From assembly GCF_015910445.1 (NCBI RefSeq), contig NZ_CP048882.1:2604001-2668000 (forward strand): a DNA stretch of 64,000 nt, written 5' to 3'. The translations under genes were made by a program, and so were the position numbers. The DNA is from Streptomyces bathyalis. GTDB lineage: Bacteria > Actinomycetota > Actinomycetes > Streptomycetales > Streptomycetaceae. Positions 26,998 through 35,442 of the stretch are shown here, in pieces (the stretch's first letter is position 1; every line of letters begins with the position of its first letter). The notes beneath the pieces were generated by a model that ran no database searches, had not been told where the DNA came from, and saw only the letters and a program-made list of their open reading frames with translations.

Positions 26998-27014
26998 GGC
27001 CTTGCGGCAAGGCC
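26998..27014. promoter_or_regulatory. Rifamycin-associated element (RAE) upstream of rox
   Basis: GGCCTTGCGGCAAGGCC: perfect 8-bp arms around one G, embedded in CCCC..CCCC. It keeps the CTTGCGGCAAG core of the published ~20-bp RAE found before rifamycin-inactivating genes in actinomycetes. On the minus strand a TATAGC hexamer (27023-27028) lies just before it. Confidence 0.82.
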
Positions 27015-27177
27015 CCCCACGCGCTATACGTTGAGAGAGGCAGGGAGAGGCGCTCTCCTTGCCCTTTTGTTTGTCGCTGGGCGGACGCCCCGTCGTGCCC
27101 GCCCGAGCCCCAACCGGCCCTGACGACGGTGCAGTCGGGACCGCCGGCAGCCCGGCCGTATCCGCCGGGCCACCGCC

Positions 27178-28059
27178 TCAGCGGCGCCCCGCGTGGACCG
27201 TGGTGGCCGTCAGATAGAAGGCGTCCGAGCGGTGCAGGATGCCCGTGGGCGCCTCGTCGTCGAGGAGCGCGTTCAGGACGCTCGTGTCGTCGGGCGTGAG
27301 CCACTCCCCCAAGGTGTCGCGGGAGCGCTGCAGCCTGTCGTACAGGTGGCCGCGGGCCCCGGCCTCCAGTGGTGCGGGGAGGTCGGTGAGGAAGGTGCGG
27401 GTGCCGGCGGGGACCAGGCCCGCGCGGGCGAGCATCGCGGGCCAGTCCTCGACGCAGGGGGTGTGGCCCGGCAGGGCCTCCCGCATGGCGGTGTAGCGCT
27501 CCTCGTTCGCCGCCTCAAGGCGGGCCAGAAGGCCGGGCCGGCCCATGCCGATGTCGCGCGGCAGGAAACGGGGCGAGAGGCCGCGTTCGACGACGACGAG
27601 CAGACCCCCGGGACGCACCGATCCGGCCAGCGCGTCCAGCGCCGCCTGCTGGTCGCCGATGTGGTGGATGACGTTGCTCGTCCAGATGAGGTCCGCGTCG
27701 CCCAGAGCCCCGAATTCGTCGGGGAGCTGGGCCTCCTGCGTGGTCACGTTCCCGGCGACGTCCTCCCGTGCCGCGCGGTCACGGGCACGCTCCAGCAGGC
27801 CCGGTTCGCCGTCGACGGCGACGACTTCGGCCTGCGGAAACGTCCGTGCCAGCAGCGCCGTGAAGACCCCGGGCCCGCAGCCGACGTCCAGCAGGCGGTC
27901 GGCCGTGTCGGGCCCGCAGCCGCCCTCGAGGAGCAGGCCGCGCAGCCACGCGAGAGCCTCCTCGACGAAGGGGATACGCAGTTCGGCTTCTCTTTCGAGC
28001 TCGTCGGCCATGGCGTCCCAGTCGATGTCGTCGTGCTCGTGACCGGCATGTGTGTGCAC
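27178..28059 (-). CDS. SAM-dependent methyltransferase (class I)
   Basis: 293 residues. The SAM-binding Rossmann core is clear: RLLDVGCGPGVFTALLARTFP (motif I), VVAVDGEPGLLERARDRA, LPDEFGALGDADLIWTSNVIHHI (motif II region) and VRPGGLLVVVERG. The C-terminal half (HTPCVEDWPAMLARAGL .. LPAPLEAGARGHLYDRLQ) resembles small-molecule methyltransferases. The substrate is unknown. The His/Asp-rich N-terminus MHTHAGHEHDDIDWD might bind metal. The GTG start has GAGGAGG five bases upstream. The LysR gene ends 27 bases before its start. Confidence 0.85.
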   Translation of the reverse strand: MHTHAGHEHDDIDWDAMADELEREAELRIPFVEEALAWLRGLLLEGGCGPDTADRLLDVGCGPGVFTALLARTFPQAEVVAVDGEPGLLERARDRAAREDVAGNVTTQEAQLPDEFGALGDADLIWTSNVIHHIGDQQAALDALAGSVRPGGLLVVVERGLSPRFLPRDIGMGRPGLLARLEAANEERYTAMREALPGHTPCVEDWPAMLARAGLVPAGTRTFLTDLPAPLEAGARGHLYDRLQRSRDTLGEWLTPDDTSVLNALLDDEAPTGILHRSDAFYLTATTVHAGRR

Positions 28060-28086
28060 GTGGTCCTCCTCGTCCGTACGGGATCC

Positions 28087-29028
28087 TCACCCCGCGAGCA
28101 GCCTGTCGCGTCGGCTGAGCAGAAAGCTCTTGAACGCGGCGACAGGCGGCGTGTCGGGCCGCCCCGCGAGCCAGGCGACGCCGATCTCGCGTACCGCGCG
28201 CGGCGCGGTGACGGCCAGTTCGCGGACGCCGGGGCGCGGCACGGGCGGCGGGGGCAGCAGGGCGACGCCGAGTCCGGCCGCGACGAGCCCGCGGATCGTC
28301 TCCGGCTCCTCGCCCTCGAACGCGATCCGCGGCGTGAACCCGGCCTCCGCGCAGAGGGATTCGAGGATGCGGCGCATCCCGTACCCGCGCTCCAGCGTCA
28401 CGAAGGGCTCGTCGGACGCCTCTGCGAGACGGACGCGGCGACGGGAGGCGAGCCGGTGGTCGTCGGGTACGACGAGCCGCAGCCGCTGTTCGGCGAGGCG
28501 CCGGGCGACCAGGTCGGGGGCGTCGGGCACGGGAGAGGTGAGGCACAGGTCGAGGTCCCCGGCCCGCAGCCGCTCCAGCATGGCCTCGCCGTAGTTCTGC
28601 ACGAGGGCGAAGCGGACGCGTGGATGGTCGGCGCGGAATGCCCGGATCAGGACCGGGACGGTCTCCCAGCCGAGCGTGTGCAGGAACCCGAAGGCGACCT
28701 TGCCCTTTCCGGGGTCGGCGTCGGCGCGTACGGACTCGGCTGCCTGCTCGACGGCGGTAAGGGCCCGCTCGGCGGAGGCGAGGAAGGTGCGGCCGGCGGG
28801 GGTGAGGGAGACGGTGCGGCCACGCCGGGCGAAGAGGGCCACGCCGAGGTCGTCCTCGAGGCGGGTGATGGCACGGCTCAGCGTGGACTGGGGAACGCCG
28901 AGTTCATTCGCGGCGCGCGTGACGTGCTCGTGGCGTGCCACGGCCGCGAACTGCGCGAGGCGCGGGGTGAGCGACGCACCCCAGTCGGATGTGACAGGGA
29001 TGTCTTTTTCGTTGCGTGCCGGTGACAT
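28087..29028 (-). CDS. LysR-family transcriptional regulator
   Basis: 313 residues. The N-terminal winged HTH reads LAQFAAVARHEHVTRAANELGVPQSTLSRAITRLEDDLGVALFARRGRTVSLT, followed by a periplasmic-binding-like effector domain. It diverges from an MFS exporter gene, the classic arrangement for a LysR activator or repressor of an efflux pump. The start is supported by AGGAAGG. The 90-bp shared gap contains GATGCGT and ACGCATC half-sites, a plausible operator. Confidence 0.9.
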   Translation of the reverse strand: MSPARNEKDIPVTSDWGASLTPRLAQFAAVARHEHVTRAANELGVPQSTLSRAITRLEDDLGVALFARRGRTVSLTPAGRTFLASAERALTAVEQAAESVRADADPGKGKVAFGFLHTLGWETVPVLIRAFRADHPRVRFALVQNYGEAMLERLRAGDLDLCLTSPVPDAPDLVARRLAEQRLRLVVPDDHRLASRRRVRLAEASDEPFVTLERGYGMRRILESLCAEAGFTPRIAFEGEEPETIRGLVAAGLGVALLPPPPVPRPGVRELAVTAPRAVREIGVAWLAGRPDTPPVAAFKSFLLSRRDRLLAG

Positions 29029-29118
29029 ACCTTCCTCAGCTGTACTGATGCGTGAGAGGAACGGTCATGGAAGTTCTGTGCATTGGACGCATCAATGAGT
29101 GAATCGTAGCGTCGAAGC

Positions 29119-30432
29119 ATGCCCTCCGCCGATACCGAGGCGTCCGCCACCGCGGGCGCCGCCGACGCCAGTCCTCCCGAGTCCACCACCACCTCCGTGT
29201 CCCGCGACGACGACGCCACCAAGCTGAGCCCGGGCGACCCGGGCCACGGCAGGATGCGCCTCGCGCTGTTCGCCGCGGGCCTCGCGACGTTCGCCCTGCT
29301 GTACTCAACGCAGGCGCTGCTCCCGGAGATCTCGCGCGATCTCCACGCCGACCCCGGCTCGGCGAGCTGGACGGTCTCGGGCGCGACGATCGGCCTCGCG
29401 CTGGCGGTGCTGCCACTGGCCGCCCTCTCGGAACGATTCGGGCGGCGCCGCATGCTGACCGTGTCGATGTCGGTGGCCGTCGCGCTGGCTCTCGCGGTGC
29501 CGCTCGCACCCGATCTGGGGACGCTGATCGCGCTGCGCACCCTGCAGGGAGCAGCGATCGCGGGCGTACCGGCCTCGGCCATGGCCTATCTCGCCGACGA
29601 GGTACGCGGCAAGTATCTGGTGGGCGCGACGGGGCTGTTCGTCGCCGGGAACAGCGTCGGAGGCATGAGCGGCCGCATCCTCAGCGGATGGGTCACCGAA
29701 GCCTGGGGGTGGCGCATCGGGCTCGCGTCGGTGGCCGTCGCCTCGCTGCTGTGCGTGGCGGCCTTCCGGCTGCTGGCGCCGCGTGCCCGACACTTCCGCC
29801 CGAGCCCGCTGAACGCGCGCGCCCTGACCCGTACCGTCTCGGCCCATCTGAGCAATCCGCTGCTGGTGCGGCTGTACGCGATCGGCCTGCTGTTCATGGT
29901 CGTCTTCGGCGGCGTCTACACGGTGATCGGCTACCGGCTGGTGGCCGAGCCCTTCGGGCTCTCGCAGGGGCTGATTGGTTCCGTCTTCGCCATCTACCTG
30001 GTGGGTACGGCGACCTCCGCCACGGCGGGCAAGCTCAACGCCCGGCTGGGGCGGCGCGGCATGATCTACGCGGGCATCGTCACGGCGTCGTCCGGGCTGC
30101 TGCTGAGCCTCCTGGACAACCTCGTCGCGGTCGCAGCCGGGCTGGTCCTGATCACGGCGGGCTTCTTCGCCGGGCACGCGGTGGCCTCCGGCTCCGTCAG
30201 CCACACGGCGACGGAGGGGCGCGCGCAGGCCTCGGCGCTCTACCAGATGGCCTACTACACCGGCAGTTCGCTCGGCGGCGCGCTCGGTGCCGCTGCGTTC
30301 GCCGGGGGCGGCTGGGGTGCGACGGTCGCGCTCACGCTCGGCGCGATGGCCCTCGCGGCAGGCGTCACGTACTACGGCACGCGCAGCGCCGCCGCCGTCC
30401 GCCGTCGCCGCCTCATCGAAGCGCGGTCCTGA
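29119..30432 (+). CDS. Major facilitator superfamily transporter
   Basis: 437 residues. A hydrophilic Ser/Thr/Asp-rich N-terminus (~40 residues) is followed by about 12 membrane helices, beginning MRLALFAAGLATFALLYSTQALLPEIS. The loop between TM2 and TM3 has ERFGRRRMLTVS, a form of the MFS motif A. The pattern suits drug/H+ antiporters of the YnfM/Bcr-like group; the substrate is unknown. The ATG is 6 bases after TAGCGT, so it is probably leaderless. Likely regulated by the divergent LysR protein. Confidence 0.88.
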   Translation: MPSADTEASATAGAADASPPESTTTSVSRDDDATKLSPGDPGHGRMRLALFAAGLATFALLYSTQALLPEISRDLHADPGSASWTVSGATIGLALAVLPLAALSERFGRRRMLTVSMSVAVALALAVPLAPDLGTLIALRTLQGAAIAGVPASAMAYLADEVRGKYLVGATGLFVAGNSVGGMSGRILSGWVTEAWGWRIGLASVAVASLLCVAAFRLLAPRARHFRPSPLNARALTRTVSAHLSNPLLVRLYAIGLLFMVVFGGVYTVIGYRLVAEPFGLSQGLIGSVFAIYLVGTATSATAGKLNARLGRRGMIYAGIVTASSGLLLSLLDNLVAVAAGLVLITAGFFAGHAVASGSVSHTATEGRAQASALYQMAYYTGSSLGGALGAAAFAGGGWGATVALTLGAMALAAGVTYYGTRSAAAVRRRRLIEARS

Positions 30433-30451
30433 CGGGGGCACCTCGCCCCAC

Positions 30452-31042
30452 TCACGCCTCCGGGAAGTCCGCCGTGTCCAGGGTGAGTTCGAAGGGTGCG
30501 GGCAGGTGGATGTCCTCGCCGGTCTTGACCGCTGTGTGCACGCGGTAGACGTCGCCGACGGGTTCTCCGTAGAGGGTCACGGTCGGACCGCCGGGGGCGT
30601 GGGCGTCCACGAGCAGGTACAGCGGGACGCCCGCCTGCGCGTATCCGGCGGGTTTGACGATGCGGTCGTGACCGACGTTGGAGGGCGAGGTGATCTCGAC
30701 GATCAGCTCGGCCGCGGCGGCGGGGATGTAGTTGCCGGGTTCGTGCAGCACGGCTTCGGGGGCTACGACCAGGTCCGGGATGTAGAGGCCGCTCCGGGAG
30801 GGAACGGCGACGCCCAGGGTCTGGTAGATGCCCCAGTCTTCCGGGATGACGGCTGTGAGGCGGCGCTGGATCTTCCAGGCAATGCTGTTGTGGCTGTTGG
30901 CGGGCGGCGGCGACACGGTGACGATCCCCTCGATGATCTCCACCTTGGTGCCCTCGGGCCCGTCCGTCTGCTCCCACATCCGGACCAGGTCGTCCCACTC
31001 CTGGCCTCCGGCCGGACCGTGGTCGAGGGTGAGTGCGCTCAT
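30452..31042 (-). CDS. Uma2-family (DUF820) putative endonuclease
   Basis: 196 residues. The PD-(D/E)XK-like core of Uma2 proteins is visible: VEIIEGIVTVSPPPANSHNSIAWKIQ at the N-terminus, then LYIPDLVVAPEAV (Asp), AELIVEITSPSNVGHDRIVKPAGYAQAGVPLYLLVD (E-x-T-S..K). The family is abundant in actinomycetes and cyanobacteria, and its biological role is unclear. The ATG follows AAGGAGA. The gene is convergent with the MFS gene, 19 bases apart. Confidence 0.85.
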   Translation of the reverse strand: MSALTLDHGPAGGQEWDDLVRMWEQTDGPEGTKVEIIEGIVTVSPPPANSHNSIAWKIQRRLTAVIPEDWGIYQTLGVAVPSRSGLYIPDLVVAPEAVLHEPGNYIPAAAAELIVEITSPSNVGHDRIVKPAGYAQAGVPLYLLVDAHAPGGPTVTLYGEPVGDVYRVHTAVKTGEDIHLPAPFELTLDTADFPEA

Positions 31043-31178
31043 GGCGGTCTCCTTCTCGGTACGTCACCGACTCCAGCATGCCGAAAGGGACGAGCACGGC
31101 GCTACTGATCGCCATCACCCGAAAGGGAACGTCACAGGCCGTCCGCGCCTCGCCGAGGCACCGCGCACCGCCCCGGAG

Positions 31179-32465
31179 TCACTCCCCCACGCGCTCCAGC
31201 ACGATCGGCGTGACCGCGAACTCGGTGCCCTCCGGGGCGATGTCGTACGAACCCGCCAGGGCCTCCAGCGCGTACTGGAACTTCTCCGGGGTGTCCGAGT
31301 GCAGGGTCATCAGCGGCCGGCCGGCCGTGACCGGGTCGCCCGGCTTGGCGTGGAGCTCGATGCCCGCGCCCGCCTGCACGGGGTCCTCCTTGCGGGCGCG
31401 GCCGGCGCCCAGACGCCAGGCGGCGAGGCCCACGGCGTAGGCGTCGAGCCGCGTGAGGATCCCGGACGACGGCACCATGACGGGCTGCTTCTCGCGTGCC
31501 GAGGGGAGGGTCGCGTCCGGGTCGCCGCCCTGCGCGGAGATCATGCGGCGCCAGTGGTCCATGGCGCTGCCGTCGGCGAGCGCCTTCGCCGGGTCCGCGT
31601 CGGGCAGACCGGCGGCTGCGAGCATCTCGCGGGCCAGGGCGAGGGTGAGTTCGACCACGTCGGCGGGGCCGCCGCCCGCCAGCACCTCCACGGATTCGCG
31701 CACTTCGAGGGCGTTGCCGACGGTGGCGCCCAGCGGGGTGTCCATGTCGGTGATCAGCGCCCGGGTCCGCAGGCCGTGGTCGTTCCCCAACTCGACCATG
31801 GTGGATGCCAGTTCACGCGCGTCGTCCAGCGTCTTCATGAAGGCGCCGGAGCCGGTCTTCACATCGAGCACCAGCGAACCGGTGCCCTCGGCGATCTTCT
31901 TGCTCATGATGGAGCTGGCGATCAGCGGGATCGACTCCACGGTGCCGGTGACGTCGCGCAGCGAGTACAGCTTCCTGTCCGCGGGGGCCAGGCCCGCGCC
32001 GGCCGCGCAGACGACCGCCCCGGCATCTTCCAGGACGCGGAGCATCTCCTCGTTGCTCAGCGAGGCCCGCCAGCCGGGGATCGACTCCAGCTTGTCGAGG
32101 GTGCCCCCGGAGTGGCCGAGTCCGCGGCCCGAAAGCTGCGGCACCGCCGCACCGCAGGCCGCGACCAGGGGGGCCAGCGGCAGCGTGATCTTGTCGCCGA
32201 CGCCGCCCGTGGAGTGCTTGTCGGCGGTGGGCCGCCGCAGGCCGGAGAAGTCCATCCGCTCGCCGGACTCGATCATCGCCCCGGTCCAGCGCGCGATCTC
32301 AGGGCGCGACATGCCGTTGAGCAGGATCGCCATCGCCAGCGCCGCCATCTGCTCGTCGGCGACCTCGCCGCGCGTGTAGGCGTCGATCACCCAGTCGATC
32401 TGCTCGGGGGTGAGCCTGCCCCGGTCGCGCTTCTTACGGATGACGGAGATGACGTCCATGGACAT
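31179..32465 (-). CDS. deoA: Thymidine phosphorylase
   Basis: Phosphorolysis of thymidine/deoxyuridine to base and deoxyribose-1-phosphate. 428 residues from MSMDVISVIRKKRDRG; GAAGGAGA lies about 12 bases upstream, and an upstream in-frame ATG would precede that site. Family motifs are DKHSTGGVGDKITLPLAP (phosphate binding), SGRGLGHSGGTLDKLESI and the C-terminal PAH-like domain QAGAGIELHAKPGDPVTAGRPL. It is the last gene of the leftward transporter operon, after cdd. Confidence 0.94.
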   Translation of the reverse strand: MSMDVISVIRKKRDRGRLTPEQIDWVIDAYTRGEVADEQMAALAMAILLNGMSRPEIARWTGAMIESGERMDFSGLRRPTADKHSTGGVGDKITLPLAPLVAACGAAVPQLSGRGLGHSGGTLDKLESIPGWRASLSNEEMLRVLEDAGAVVCAAGAGLAPADRKLYSLRDVTGTVESIPLIASSIMSKKIAEGTGSLVLDVKTGSGAFMKTLDDARELASTMVELGNDHGLRTRALITDMDTPLGATVGNALEVRESVEVLAGGGPADVVELTLALAREMLAAAGLPDADPAKALADGSAMDHWRRMISAQGGDPDATLPSAREKQPVMVPSSGILTRLDAYAVGLAAWRLGAGRARKEDPVQAGAGIELHAKPGDPVTAGRPLMTLHSDTPEKFQYALEALAGSYDIAPEGTEFAVTPIVLERVGE

Positions 32466-32552
32466 TGAGGGGAAGTCTCCTTCACACAAAGGGACCGGAC
32501 AGAGAGGAAACAGAGGAGAAAAGGCCGCAGAGCGGGCGCGCGGCCGGCCCGG

Positions 32553-32966
32553 TCAGCGTTTCAGATCCGCCGGACCGAACGCGTCCGGCAGCAGGTCGGC
32601 CAGTGTGCGGATGCCGCCCGCGGTCTCCATCAGCAGCTGCGGTCCCCCGTGTTCCCACAGCAGCTGACGGCAGCGCCCGCACGGCATCAGCAGATCACCG
32701 TGCTTGTCGACGCAGGTGAACGCGGTGAGCCGACCCCCGCCCGAGGCGATCAGCGAGGAGACCAGGCCGCACTCGGCGCACAGCGCCATGCCGAAGGCCG
32801 CGTTCTCCACGTTGCAGCCGGACACGGTGCGGCCGTCGTCGGCCAGTGCCGCCGCGCCGACGGGGAACCCCGAATAGGGGGCGTAGGCCCGGGTCATCGC
32901 CTCCCGGGCCGTTTCCCGCAGCCCCGCCCAGTCGACATCCGCGGAGCCGACCGGGGCGGTCGTCAT
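32553..32966 (-). CDS. cdd: Cytidine deaminase
   Basis: 137 residues, homotetrameric type. Zn-binding motifs are ALCAECGLVSSL (C-A-E, with Cys in the usual His position, as in tetrameric CDAs) and MPCGRCRQLLWE; the substrate loop is GCNVENAAFG. It converts (deoxy)cytidine to (deoxy)uridine, feeding DeoA. The ATG overlaps the stop of the upstream permease gene (ATGA). An extension to an earlier start would lie entirely inside the permease. Confidence 0.94.
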   Translation of the reverse strand: MTTAPVGSADVDWAGLRETAREAMTRAYAPYSGFPVGAAALADDGRTVSGCNVENAAFGMALCAECGLVSSLIASGGGRLTAFTCVDKHGDLLMPCGRCRQLLWEHGGPQLLMETAGGIRTLADLLPDAFGPADLKR

Positions 32967-34333
32967 GTGCCTTGCCCCCGGCGGTAGGACTTGCCGATGG
33001 CCTTGGGTGGACGCAGCCGCTGCGCGGCGAGCGAGAGCACCAGAAGGGTGGTGATGTACGGGCTCATCTCGACGAACTCCAGGGGGACGGTGTCCGTCAT
33101 CAGATACCACACCAGCAGACCCACAGCGATCACGCCACTGATCGCGGCCTGCACCATGCCTCCCTTGCGCAGCTTCCACAGCGCGAGCGCCGCGAGCATC
33201 ACGGCGACGAGGAGCAGCAGCGCATGCACCGTCGGGCCGCCGGCGCGCAGCTGGAGCGCGTCCATGAAGCCGAAGAGGCCGGCGCCCATGGCGACGCCTC
33301 CCGGACGCCAGTTGCCGAAGATCATGGTGGCGAGGCCGATGTAGCCGCGGCCGCCGGTCTGCTGGTCCTGGTAGATGTGCACGCCGATCGCGAGGAACGC
33401 ACCGCCGAGCCCGGCGAGCGCGCCGGAGACGGTGACCGCCGCGTACTTGTACCTGAGCACGTTGACACCGAGGGTCTCGGCGGCGATGGGGCTCTCACCG
33501 CACGAGCGCAGCCGCAGCCCGAACGAGGAGCGCCACAGCGCGAAGAAGCTCCCGGCGAAGAGCGCGACGGCGAGCACGGTCAGCCAGGAGACGTTGCTGA
33601 CGAACGAGCCGAGGATGCCCGCGAGGTCGGAGACGAGGAACCAGTGGTGTTTCTCGACGGCCTGCAAGCCGTCGGCGAGTCCCGGCACCGTGAACGTCGG
33701 CATGTCCTCCATCGGCGGCGACTGCTTGTCGTTGCCGCCCGCGTCGGCGGCGGCGCTGCCCTCCGCGCCGAACCACAGCTTGGCGAGGAACTGCACGACG
33801 CCGAGCGCCAGGATGTTCACGGCGACACCGGAGACGATGTGGTCGACGCCGAAGGTGACGGTGGCGATCGCATGGACCAGGCCGCCGAGCGCGCCGCCCA
33901 CGATGCCGGCCAGCGCCGCCATCCAGGGCCCCTGCTGCCAGCCGATCCAGCCGGCGGCGAAGGTCCCGAGCATCATCATGCCTTCGAGGCCGATGTTGAT
34001 GACGCCCGCACGCTCCGACCACAGACCGCCCAGCCCCGCGAGGCCGATGGGGACGGCCGCGGCGAGCGCACTGGAGTACTGGCCGCTGGAGGTGACCTGG
34101 TCCGAGCCGGTGATGATGCGCAGCAGCGAGAGGGCGACGAGTGCCCCGGCGATGATCAGCAGGACGACGGGGTACGAGAGCTTGCGGCGTGCGCCGTCCG
34201 GCCTGCGGGCGGCGGAGGTGCCGTTGCCGCCACCGGGCCTCTTCCCGTTGCCGTTGCCCTTGCCGTTCGCGCCGCTCTCACCGTGGGTTCCGGTGCCGTT
34301 CCCGCCGGCCTTGGCAGTGATGTTCGTGCTCAC
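32963..34333 (-). CDS. Nucleoside ABC transporter permease 2
   Basis: 456 residues, BPD_transp_2 (sugar/BMP-type) permease. The first ~45 residues are a cytoplasmic Gly/Asn/Lys-rich tail; about ten membrane segments follow, including LSYPVVLLIIAGALVALSLL, with the family motif LWSERAGVINIGLEGMMMLGTF. An inserted charged loop near residues 185-215 (GAEGSAAADAGGNDKQ) separates two helices. The GTG start overlaps the stop of permease 1 (GTGA) and its stop overlaps cdd (ATGA), so translation is coupled across the operon. Confidence 0.92.
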   Translation of the reverse strand: MSTNITAKAGGNGTGTHGESGANGKGNGNGKRPGGGNGTSAARRPDGARRKLSYPVVLLIIAGALVALSLLRIITGSDQVTSSGQYSSALAAAVPIGLAGLGGLWSERAGVINIGLEGMMMLGTFAAGWIGWQQGPWMAALAGIVGGALGGLVHAIATVTFGVDHIVSGVAVNILALGVVQFLAKLWFGAEGSAAADAGGNDKQSPPMEDMPTFTVPGLADGLQAVEKHHWFLVSDLAGILGSFVSNVSWLTVLAVALFAGSFFALWRSSFGLRLRSCGESPIAAETLGVNVLRYKYAAVTVSGALAGLGGAFLAIGVHIYQDQQTGGRGYIGLATMIFGNWRPGGVAMGAGLFGFMDALQLRAGGPTVHALLLLVAVMLAALALWKLRKGGMVQAAISGVIAVGLLVWYLMTDTVPLEFVEMSPYITTLLVLSLAAQRLRPPKAIGKSYRRGQGT

Positions 34334-35442
34334 GCGGACACCTCCGCCTTCTTCTTCTCGCTCTTACGGGCCTGGGCGGCCAGCTGCTCGCCGACCTGAC
34401 GTTGCTGCCTGCTGAGCCCGTAGCGGCGTACGACCTCGTAGGCGATGACGACGCACAGGACGATGACGCCCTGCATCACGCCGACGATCTCCTGGGCGTA
34501 CTCCTCGAACTCCAGCTGCGTGCCCGTGCGTTCGAGGAAGCCCCACAGCAGGGCGCCGAGCGCCATGCCCACCGGGTGGTTGCGTCCCAGCAGGGCGATC
34601 GCGATGCCCGTGAACCCGATGCCCGCGGGGAAGTCGGTGCCGTAGTTGTACGAGGCGTTGAGCAGCGTCGGCATGCCGACCAGGCCGGCGACGATGCCCG
34701 AGAGCACCATCGAGGTGACCACCATCCGCTTGACGCTCACGCCGCTCGCGGAGGCCGCGGATTCGGAACGGCCCACCGCGCGCAGGTCGAAGCCGAACCG
34801 TGTGCGGCCGAGAACGAACCAGTAAGCGAGGCCGACGAGTACGGCGACGACGACCGTGCCGTAGATCGGGTCCGGGTCGGTCGGGATGGTAAAGAAGTGG
34901 CTGGATGCCGGGATGTCAGGGGTGTGGAAGAGGTTGCCGTCCTTCTCCGCGAGCCTGCCGTCCTGGAGGAAGAAGCCGATGGTGGAGGCGGCGATGAAGT
35001 TCAGCATGATCGTGGTGACGACCTCGTGGATACCCCGAGTGATCTTCAACAGCCCCGCGATGCTGGACCAGAGCCCGCCGACCACCATCGCGACGATGAT
35101 GACGATCGGGATCTGGAGGATTCCGGGGAGCGTCAGCGAGCCGCCGACGACCGCGGCGAAGAAGGCCGCGATGCGGTACTGGCCGTCGACGCCGATGTTG
35201 AAGAGGTTCATCCGGAAGCCGATCGCGACGGCTACGGCTGAAAGGTAGTACGGGATCGCCTTGTTGATGATCCAGACCTGGCTGTCGCTCTTCGAGCCGA
35301 AGTCGATCATCACGTAGAACGCGTAGAACGGGTCCTTGCCGGTCGTCAGGATGACGCCGGAAGTGATCACGAGCGCCGCGACGATGGCGAGCAGCGGGGC
35401 GGCGAGCGCCAGGATCAGCCGCTCCTTGTCGAGCTTCTTCAC
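34330..35442 (-). CDS. Nucleoside ABC transporter permease 1
   Basis: 370-residue BPD_transp_2 permease. LILALAAPLLAIVAALVITSG is the first membrane helix; the conserved segment FRMNLFNIGVDGQYRIAAFFAAVVGG corresponds to the NIGxEGQ motif of BMP-linked permeases. ITRGIHEVVTTIMLNFIA is the likely ATPase-contacting loop. The C-terminal 25 residues are Lys/Gln-rich and cytoplasmic. The GTG start overlaps the ATPase stop by four bases. Confidence 0.93.
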   Translation of the reverse strand: MKKLDKERLILALAAPLLAIVAALVITSGVILTTGKDPFYAFYVMIDFGSKSDSQVWIINKAIPYYLSAVAVAIGFRMNLFNIGVDGQYRIAAFFAAVVGGSLTLPGILQIPIVIIVAMVVGGLWSSIAGLLKITRGIHEVVTTIMLNFIAASTIGFFLQDGRLAEKDGNLFHTPDIPASSHFFTIPTDPDPIYGTVVVAVLVGLAYWFVLGRTRFGFDLRAVGRSESAASASGVSVKRMVVTSMVLSGIVAGLVGMPTLLNASYNYGTDFPAGIGFTGIAIALLGRNHPVGMALGALLWGFLERTGTQLEFEEYAQEIVGVMQGVIVLCVVIAYEVVRRYGLSRQQRQVGEQLAAQARKSEKKKAEVSA

